Assembly (NCBI GenBank): GCA_019422005.1
Contig: JAHZEF010000144.1
Span: forward strand, 1 to 5,368
Direction: 5' to 3'
Length of the DNA stretch: 5,368 nucleotides
Source: Clostridiales bacterium
Lineage (GTDB): Bacteria; Bacillota; Clostridia; Oscillospirales; Oscillospiraceae
Both the position numbers and the translations under genes were made by a program. This document shows positions 1-4,506 of the stretch, piece by piece (position 1 is the first letter of the stretch; every line of letters begins with the position of its first letter). Below the pieces are notes generated by a model. That model did not search any database and was not told the origin of the DNA. It worked only from the letters and a program-made list of their open reading frames with translations.

Positions 1-2106
1 TTCACCGTCTTTCAGCGCCTGTTCCCCCTCGGCGATCTGTGCGGCGGCGTCCTCCAGCTCCCGCTGCGCGTCGTACTCTGCCGTCTGGTAGTCGTTCAGG
101 CCGTCTGCATACTCTGTTTCTCCGGTGCGGAGCTCCGCCTCGGCGTCCGCCAGCCTCTGCCGCGCAGACGCAGTCTCCTCCTCCAGAGTCTGCCGCCCGT
201 TCTCCAGATCCCGGCAGCCATCCTGATATTCCTGCCACCCGTCGTCCAGCTTTGCACGGCTTTCCCGATACTGCCGCCATCCGTCGTCCAGTTCGCCGCG
301 GGCCTCGTCCAGCTCCGCCTGGCCGGCTTCCAGCTCAGCCCAGGCGTCTTCCAGCTGGGATTCAGCTTCTTCCAGCTCGCTTCTGGCTTCCTCCAGCTGT
401 TTTTTCGCGCTGTTCAGTTCTGCGCGCGCGTCGCTGAGCGCGGCACTGGCAGAGTTTAGCTGCCTGGAGGTTTCTTCCAGAAGAATCCGCGTATTCTCCA
501 GCTGATCGTATGCTGCGAGCGCTGCAACGCCCTGGTCATACTGCTCCAGCATGGAGCAGACCGCCAGCAGGGAAGCGGTGTCTGCCGGAACAGCCGGATC
601 CAGCTGGGAGAGCTGGGAGAGGATATGGTCTGCAGCTGCTGTCAGAGTACCGGTTTCGTCGCTGCGCAGGGCTTCTGTCAGCGCTGCGATATCGCGGATA
701 CCGGGATCGGAAAGCTGCGAGACAAGCAATGTCAACAGTGCGTTCAGTGGTTCGCGGGCGGCTTCGGCCTGTTCACGGTTTTCCTCCACGGCTGTTCGGA
801 CCGCTTCTATGTCCGGAACCTGGCTTTCAAACAGAGCGCGCTGCGTCTCGTAGGCCTGCCGCCCTTTTTCGTATTCTTCCACACCGCGATTATATCGGTC
901 CCGCCCGCTGCGATAGGCGTCCATACCGTCCTGATACTCGGCGTATCCCACTTCATAATCGGCGCGGCCGCGATCGCAGCGGAGTTTTCCGTCCTCATAT
1001 GCGGCCAGCCCGTTTTCATACTCCTGCAGGCCTTCGGCATATTCTGCCTCGCCGCGCTCCAGTTCCTGGCCGGCCTCCAGATATGCGGCCTCGCCGGACT
1101 CCAATTCGGCCCGTGCGTCCTCCAGCGCCCGCTGCGCCTCTGCAAGCTCCGCCTCCGCAGACGCGGTTTCCGCATCCAGTGCTGTGCGCCCGTTTTCAAG
1201 CTCTGCCCAACCGTCGTCCAGAGAACGGCGTGCATCCTCCAACTGATCCCAGGCGGCTGCAAGCGATTCCTCTGCCTCCCGCTTCCCGTTTTCATATTGC
1301 TCCCGGGCATCTTCCAGTTCTGCACGGGCGTCGGACAGCTTGTCCCCGCCCTCCGCCCGCAGCGTCTGGTAGCGCAGCGCTGCGCGGCTGGAAAGAAGCG
1401 CCTCAACTTTGGGACGGGCTTCCTCCGCCAGCTTATCATAGGTGTCGGAATAAGCGGGAGCGCTGTTTTCGAGGGTTAAATAGAGCTCCGTGCAGTAATC
1501 CGCGTCGAAACCCTCCGGCAGCAGATATCCGAAACAGGAGACCGAGCCGCTGCCGAGCGTTGTGCTACCGCGTTCAAAATTGATATAGATCGGGGAATCC
1601 GCCAGGCCGACGACCCGGTAAGCGCGGTGAGAAAACAATTGCAGCGTATCCGTGTCGTTGGAAGCGGAGAGGGTCAGCCATGTTCCGAGGGCGTCTTCGC
1701 CGAACGCTGCGGCGTCCAGCACGCATTCATCGGATGAAACAGGCATTCGGCCGGCCCGAAGATCCGGAACGTTGAGGTCGGGAAGCAGCGTATGTATGGC
1801 GATGACAAGGTCGGAGCCGTCTTCCGTTTGATAAAGCACGTCCTGCGACAGGGAGCCACGGGCCTCCCGGATCCCGGGCAGCTTGCTGAAAGCCTCCGCA
1901 TCCGCTGCGGTAAACCCCAGAGTGGACAGAAGGCGAAAATCATAAAGCTTAAAATCCTGAAGGTATTGTCCGCCGGTCTGAACCATGGCGTCCCTGGACA
2001 CGCGGAGCCCGGCAAACAGCCCGACCCCCAGGGCAATGATCGCAGCGATGGCAAAGAAGCGCCCCAGAGAACTGCGGATGTCCCGAAGACAGAGTTTTTT
2101 CAGCAT
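1..2106 (-). CDS. ABC transporter permease, FtsX/MacB-like, with long extracytoplasmic coiled-coil hairpin (3' end outside window)
   Basis: Membrane subunit of an ABC exporter or mechanotransmission-type transporter. The frame is open from ATG at 2106 to base 1 (702 codons) with no stop, so the C-terminus is missing. Residues 1-14 are a short basic cytoplasmic start (MLKKLCLRDIRSSLGR), and about 17-34 form one hydrophobic membrane segment. Residues about 40-240 resemble the MacB-type periplasmic core domain, including AGRMPVSSDECVLD (118-131) and SPIYINFERGSTTLGSGSV (171-189), a pattern I associate with long Firmicutes permeases. Residues about 250-430 are a charged coiled-coil arm, 430-545 a less charged helical tip, and 545-702 a second arm. 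The FtsX domain with the remaining membrane helices should follow outside the window; relatives are often 1000 residues or more. The start is supported by the 4-base gap after the ATPase stop and by GGTGA ahead of it. The substrate cannot be told from sequence; peptide, lipid or drug export, or cell-envelope signalling, are all possible. Confidence 0.9.
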   Translation of the reverse strand, partial: MLKKLCLRDIRSSLGRFFAIAAIIALGVGLFAGLRVSRDAMVQTGGQYLQDFKLYDFRLLSTLGFTAADAEAFSKLPGIREARGSLSQDVLYQTEDGSDLVIAIHTLLPDLNVPDLRAGRMPVSSDECVLDAAAFGEDALGTWLTLSASNDTDTLQLFSHRAYRVVGLADSPIYINFERGSTTLGSGSVSCFGYLLPEGFDADYCTELYLTLENSAPAYSDTYDKLAEEARPKVEALLSSRAALRYQTLRAEGGDKLSDARAELEDAREQYENGKREAEESLAAAWDQLEDARRSLDDGWAELENGRTALDAETASAEAELAEAQRALEDARAELESGEAAYLEAGQELERGEAEYAEGLQEYENGLAAYEDGKLRCDRGRADYEVGYAEYQDGMDAYRSGRDRYNRGVEEYEKGRQAYETQRALFESQVPDIEAVRTAVEENREQAEAAREPLNALLTLLVSQLSDPGIRDIAALTEALRSDETGTLTAAADHILSQLSQLDPAVPADTASLLAVCSMLEQYDQGVAALAAYDQLENTRILLEETSRQLNSASAALSDARAELNSAKKQLEEARSELEEAESQLEDAWAELEAGQAELDEARGELDDGWRQYRESRAKLDDGWQEYQDGCRDLENGRQTLEEETASARQRLADAEAELRTGETEYADGLNDYQTAEYDAQRELEDAAAQIAEGEQALKDGE
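163..435 (-). repeat. Coiled-coil arm 2 copy of the internal duplication in the permease
   Basis: Permease residues 558-648, matching 258-317 in arm 1. It starts with SDARAEL, has GW pairs at 609-610 and 623-624, glycines at 609, 623, 630 and 637 that keep the 7-residue phase, and ends with LENGRQTLEEETASA (634-648). If the two arms pack against each other as in other transporter hairpins, they would be antiparallel, with the tip around residues 430-545. Confidence 0.6.
844..1095 (-). repeat. Heptad array G-x-x-x-Y-x-x encoded in permease coiled-coil arm 1
   Basis: Permease residues 338-421 form twelve consecutive 7-residue units (21 bp each). Glycine occurs at 352, 359, 366, 373, 380, 387, 394, 401, 408 and 415, exactly every seventh residue, and also at 338. 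Four residues after each glycine is Tyr at 342, 356, 363, 370, 384, 391, 398, 405, 412 and 419; the exceptions are Leu349 and Cys377. The rest is mainly Glu, Asp, Arg and Ala. The spacing is seen directly; reading it as one continuous helix with a Tyr stripe and a Gly stripe is inference. Codons differ between units, so this is an old or protein-level repeat rather than a recent DNA tandem expansion. Confidence 0.85.
1156..1335 (-). repeat. Coiled-coil arm 1 copy of an internal duplication in the permease
   Basis: Permease residues 258-317 begin with SDARAEL and end with LDDGWAELENGR...ETASA. The same landmarks recur in the same order at residues 558-648 in arm 2 (163-435). LENGR, then Leu, then ETASA at the same spacing is found at 303-317 and at 634-648. 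The copies differ in length (60 against 91 residues), so units have been gained or lost between them. Similar low-complexity coiled-coil composition could produce part of this likeness by convergence. Confidence 0.6.
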
Positions 2107-2110
2107 GGCG

Positions 2111-2115
2111 TCACC
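2111..2115 (-). promoter_or_regulatory. Ribosome-binding site of the permease, overlapping the ATPase stop
   Basis: On the minus strand the bases GGTGA end 5 bases before the permease ATG (2106-2104) and contain the TGA stop of the upstream ATPase gene (2113-2111). A ribosome finishing the ATPase is therefore placed at the permease start, which suggests translational coupling and a fixed ratio of the two subunits. GGTGA is a moderate rather than perfect Shine-Dalgarno sequence. Confidence 0.6.
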
Positions 2116-2815
2116 AGTCTATTTCTTCTACCGGCGTAATGTGTTCATTTCGATACATGGAGGCAACGGTTCCGCTCTTGATGGTGATCACGCGATCGGC
2201 CATGGCGGTCAGCGCTTTGTTGTGGGTAATGATGAGAATGGTCATACCGGTTTGACGGCAGGTATGCTGCAGCAGCTGCAGGACAGCACGGCCTGTGGCA
2301 TCGTCCAGAGCGCCGGTCGGTTCGTCGCAGAGCAGCAGCTTCGGCTTCTTTGCCAGGGCTCTGGCGATGGCGACGCGCTGCTGTTCACCGCCGGACAGCT
2401 GCGCCGGAAAGTTGGCGGCACGGTGCTCCAGGCCTACCAGGCGCAGGACTTCTGAGGCGTCCATGGAATCCCGGCAGATCTGGGAAGCCAGCTCCACGTT
2501 TTCCCGTGCGGTCAGGTTGGGAATCAAATTATAGAACTGAAAGACGAACCCAATGTCATGGCGGCGGTAAGCCGTCAGCTGCCGGCGGTTATAACTGGAA
2601 ATCTCCTGCCCGTCGAGCAGGACAGAGCCGGAGGTCAGCGTATCCATTCCGCCGAGAATATTCAGAAGCGTGGTCTTGCCGGCGCCGGATGCACCGACAA
2701 TGATGCAGATTTCACCCTTTTCCACGGTGAAATTCACATCGTGCAGCGCCTGCGTTTGAATGGCGCCGGCGGTGTAGACCTTGCAGACGTTGTGCGCTTC
2801 TATATAATGGCCCAT
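2111..2815 (-). CDS. ABC transporter ATP-binding protein, LolD/MacB/FtsE type
   Basis: Cytoplasmic ATPase subunit that powers the adjoining permease; 234 residues, complete and of normal length for this family. Visible motifs in order: an A-loop-like aromatic in KVYTAGAIQTQAL (12-24), Walker A GASGAGKTT (41-49), Q-loop VFQFYN with Gln93, ABC signature LSGGEQQRVAIARAL (140-154), Walker B LLLCDEP (160-166) with presumed catalytic Glu165, D-loop ALD (169-171) and H-loop His198 in IITHN. All catalytic elements are intact. The VFQFYNLIPNLTARENVELA stretch is typical of the LolD/MacB/FtsE branch, which pairs with FtsX-like permeases and agrees with the neighbour. It is the first gene of the leftward operon; GAGGGA lies 5 bases before the ATG, and a strong promoter lies just upstream. 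Confidence 0.97.
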   Translation of the reverse strand: MGHYIEAHNVCKVYTAGAIQTQALHDVNFTVEKGEICIIVGASGAGKTTLLNILGGMDTLTSGSVLLDGQEISSYNRRQLTAYRRHDIGFVFQFYNLIPNLTARENVELASQICRDSMDASEVLRLVGLEHRAANFPAQLSGGEQQRVAIARALAKKPKLLLCDEPTGALDDATGRAVLQLLQHTCRQTGMTILIITHNKALTAMADRVITIKSGTVASMYRNEHITPVEEIDW

Positions 2816-2820
2816 AGGAT

Positions 2821-2826
2821 TCCCTC
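2821..2826 (-). promoter_or_regulatory. Ribosome-binding site of the ABC ATPase gene
   Basis: The minus strand reads GAGGGA, followed by five bases and the ATG at 2815-2813. Good match and spacing; it fixes the ATPase start at this ATG. Confidence 0.75.
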
Positions 2827-2846
2827 GTTCAATATATATATCATTA

Positions 2847-2854
2847 TGTTAACA
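2847..2854. promoter_or_regulatory. Palindrome TGTTAACA at the start region of the leftward promoter (possible operator)
   Basis: A perfect 8-base palindrome directly downstream of, and touching, the leftward -10 hexamer (2859-2854), about where transcription should begin. The flanks are AT-rich but only partly symmetric, so a full operator is not shown. A repressor bound here would block the ABC operon; alternatively it is chance in AT-rich DNA. Confidence 0.25.
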
Positions 2855-2883
2855 GTATATCAGCCGGTGCAAAATCCTGTCAA
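2854..2883 (-). promoter_or_regulatory. Sigma-A-type promoter of the ABC transporter operon
   Basis: On the minus strand there is a perfect -35 TTGACA (2883-2878), an 18-base spacer, and -10 TATACT (2859-2854) preceded by TGA, which gives an extended -10. The expected start is near 2847, leaving a leader of about 30 bases before the ATPase ATG. This is the best promoter match in the window and should be strong unless repressed. Confidence 0.75.
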
Positions 2884-2901
2884 TGTACGATATCCTGCAA
2901 T
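2874..2901 (-). promoter_or_regulatory. Imperfect direct repeat overlapping the leftward -35 (possible regulator site)
   Basis: The minus strand holds ATTGCAGGAT (2901-2892) and ATTGACAGGAT (2884-2874), which differ by one inserted A. The second copy includes the whole -35 hexamer. Tandem half-sites placed upstream of and over a -35 are common for response regulators and some repressors, so this is a candidate control site for the ABC operon. No regulator gene is visible in the window, and the repeat is short enough to arise by chance. Confidence 0.35.
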
Positions 2902-2973
2902 CTGTTCAGTTATGCGCCGCCGGCTGAGGAGAGGGATGTCATCAGATTGTAACTTTTTCTCCGGTTTGCCCTG

Positions 2974-3032
2974 AAAAAATATTGGAAAAAAGAAAAAAAC
3001 AGGTTGCTTTTCCGCAGTTGGTTTGATAGCAT
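2974..3032 (+). promoter_or_regulatory. Promoter of the MBOAT-DHHW operon with upstream A-tracts
   Basis: A -35 TTGCTT (3004-3009), a 17-base spacer and -10 TAGCAT (3027-3032) preceded by TGA (extended -10) form a moderate sigma-A-type promoter with a start expected near 3039. Immediately upstream are three A-tracts (2974-2979, 2986-2991, 2993-2999), as in an UP element or bent DNA that raises promoter activity. The hexamers are each two mismatches from consensus, so the upstream A-tracts and extended -10 may matter. The leader to the GTG start would be about 37 bases. Confidence 0.55.
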
Positions 3033-3061
3033 AAAGAGGATCGTTATGTAAATCAGAAAGT

Positions 3062-3066
3062 GGGAG
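3062..3066 (+). promoter_or_regulatory. Ribosome-binding site deciding the GTG start of the MBOAT gene
   Basis: GGGAG sits 9 bases ahead of the GTG at 3076. No ATG precedes the conserved N-terminal sequence in this frame, so the site and the family-typical N-terminus together support the GTG start. Confidence 0.65.
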
Positions 3067-3075
3067 AATCTGGAA

Positions 3076-4494
3076 GTGGTTTTTTCAAGTTTAACATGTC
3101 TGTACCTGTTTTTGCCGATTTGCATACTGCTGTATTTTCTGCGGCCGTCTGTCTCCTACAAAAACTGGGTTCTGGTGATCTTCAGCGTGTTCTTCTATGC
3201 CTGGGGAGAGCCGGTCTATGTCATCCTTCTGCTGTTTTCGGCATGGATGAATTATCTGTTCGGGCGCTGGATTGGGGATACGGAGAACCGCAGCCGTGCC
3301 AAACTGCTGCTGGCGGCCTCGGTCGTACTGAATCTCGGCCTCCTGGGCTACTTTAAATATGCAGGATTTCTGGTGGAGAATCTGAACCATCTGGGGCTTT
3401 CCCTCAAAGTGCCGGACGTGGTGCTGCCGATCGGAATTTCCTTTTATACTTTTCAGACATTGTCCTATGTCATCGATGTCTACCGGGGGCAGGTGTCCGT
3501 ACAGAGGTCCTATCGGGATTTTCTGCTGTATGTCTCCCTGTTCCCGCAGCTGATTGCCGGGCCGATTGTCCGGTATTCAGAGATTGAGCCGCAGATTGCA
3601 GCGCGCAGAATCAATCTTTCCAGTATTTTTTACGGCGTGACCCGGTTCTGCATCGGCCTGGGCAAAAAAGTCCTGATTGCAAACTATGCCGGCAAGGTTG
3701 CTTCCCAGATGCTTGACGGCGATCTGGCGTCTCTGACGACAGTGGGAGGCTGGCTGGGGATCCTGATGTTTACCTTCCAAATCTATTTTGACTTTTCCGG
3801 GTATTCGGACATGGCCATTGGCCTCGGACGTGTGTTTGGCTTCCGGTATTCTGAAAACTTTGACCTTCCCTACATCTCCCGTTCCATCACGGAATTCTGG
3901 AGGCGCTGGCATATTTCCCTGAGCACATTTTTCCGCGATTATGTGTACATTCCGCTGGGCGGCAACCGGAAGCGCCAATTTTTCAATATGCTGGTGGTGT
4001 GGATGCTGACGGGCCTGTGGCACGGCGCCAGCTGGAATTTTGTACTTTGGGGCTTATACTTTTTCGTGCTGCTGTACATTGAAAAACACATTCCCAACGT
4101 TTTGGCAAAAATTCCGGGCGTCCTGCGCCAGATCGGGACGTTCCTGCTGGTGGTGCTCGGCTGGGTATTGTTTTACTGTACCGACATGGGCCGGCTGGGC
4201 CAGACGCTGGGCGTCCTGTTCGGTGTGCAGGGGGCAGGCTTCACCAACGGGCAGATTCACATTACGCTCCTGAACAATCTGCCGCTTCTGATCATCTGCG
4301 TTTTGGGCAGCACGCAGCTTCCGAGATTTTTGGGGATGCTGTTCGGCGGCCTCTGTGCCGACCGGCCCGGGGAGCACAGGAAGCGGAAGGTTTATATCAG
4401 CGTGGTCTATGTCTTTGATCTGCTGCTGCTTTTGCTGGCCACCATTTCCCTGGTGGGATCCAGCTTCAATCCGTTTTTGTATTTCCGATTCTAG
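3076..4494 (+). CDS. AlgI-like MBOAT family membrane-bound O-acyltransferase
   Basis: Polytopic membrane protein, 472 residues and complete, expected to take an acyl (usually acetyl) group from a cytoplasmic donor and pass it across the membrane for O-acylation of an extracellular polysaccharide. The N-terminus MVFSSLTCLYLFLPICILLY is the classic AlgI-type start and fixes the GTG start codon. Other family marks are LPIGISFYTFQTLSYVIDVYRG (117-138), FPQLIAGPIVRYSEI (156-170), YFDFSGYSDMAIGLGRVFG (237-255) and EFWRRWHISLSTFFRDYVYI (273-292). His279 is in the last of these, and the near-invariant presumed catalytic His316 is in GLWHGASWNF. About 11-12 hydrophobic segments are spread through the protein. 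It is first in the rightward operon; the downstream DHHW protein is its usual partner. DltB and PatA-like proteins belong to the same superfamily, but the DHHW neighbour and absence of dlt genes favour the AlgI/polysaccharide branch. The glycan acted on is unknown. Confidence 0.95.
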   Translation: MVFSSLTCLYLFLPICILLYFLRPSVSYKNWVLVIFSVFFYAWGEPVYVILLLFSAWMNYLFGRWIGDTENRSRAKLLLAASVVLNLGLLGYFKYAGFLVENLNHLGLSLKVPDVVLPIGISFYTFQTLSYVIDVYRGQVSVQRSYRDFLLYVSLFPQLIAGPIVRYSEIEPQIAARRINLSSIFYGVTRFCIGLGKKVLIANYAGKVASQMLDGDLASLTTVGGWLGILMFTFQIYFDFSGYSDMAIGLGRVFGFRYSENFDLPYISRSITEFWRRWHISLSTFFRDYVYIPLGGNRKRQFFNMLVVWMLTGLWHGASWNFVLWGLYFFVLLYIEKHIPNVLAKIPGVLRQIGTFLLVVLGWVLFYCTDMGRLGQTLGVLFGVQGAGFTNGQIHITLLNNLPLLIICVLGSTQLPRFLGMLFGGLCADRPGEHRKRKVYISVVYVFDLLLLLLATISLVGSSFNPFLYFRF

Positions 4495-4503
4495 GGGGGC
4501 GGG
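4493..4503 (+). promoter_or_regulatory. G-rich ribosome-binding region of the DHHW gene, overlapping the MBOAT stop
   Basis: The 12-base gap between the MBOAT TAG (4492-4494) and the ATG at 4507 is almost all G: six G in a row at 4494-4499, then GGG at 4501-4503. It can pair with the anti-Shine-Dalgarno but is not a normal AGGAGG. The short gap leaves no room for a promoter or terminator, so the two genes are co-transcribed. Confidence 0.5.
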
Positions 4504-4506
4504 ACG

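Noticed and set aside
844..1095. A recent DNA tandem repeat or minisatellite with a 21-base unit
   Set aside because: The 21-base period exists at protein level, but the units differ in many bases and use different codons, so it is not a recent DNA-level tandem array.
807..1439. A 210-codon minus-strand ORF rich in Arg and Trp
   Set aside because: Same strand as the permease but another frame; it is a shadow of the GC-rich repeated coiled-coil codons and shows no family features.
510..1583. A 357-codon plus-strand ORF, and overlapping plus-strand ORFs at 551-853 and 625-1479, across the permease region
   Set aside because: They are antisense to the permease, whose frame is open for 702 codons and encodes recognisable domains and a clean heptad pattern. 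The 625-1479 product looks membrane-like only because Glu and Lys codons of the coiled coil read as Leu and Phe on the other strand; the 510-1583 product is Arg/Pro-rich, with no ribosome site or family motif.
1674..2054. A 126-codon minus-strand ORF inside the permease N-terminal region
   Set aside because: Out of frame with the permease, which carries the expected membrane segment and MacB-like motifs over the same bases.
2914..2935. GC-rich stretch with GCCGGC as a possible terminator between the divergent units
   Set aside because: The symmetry is only six bases with no useful stem and loop and no following T-run; divergent genes also need no terminator here.
2910..3125. A 71-codon minus-strand ORF with a hydrophobic stretch, crossing the intergenic region and the MBOAT start
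   Set aside because: It overlaps the rightward promoter and the conserved MBOAT N-terminus on the opposite strand. Its Lys/Phe-rich sequence reflects the A-tracts, and I saw no convincing ribosome site.
4494..4503. G-run at the MBOAT stop as a programmed frameshift joining the MBOAT and DHHW genes
   Set aside because: The run begins inside the TAG stop and the DHHW gene has its own ATG and signal anchor; a fusion of the two is not expected in these families.
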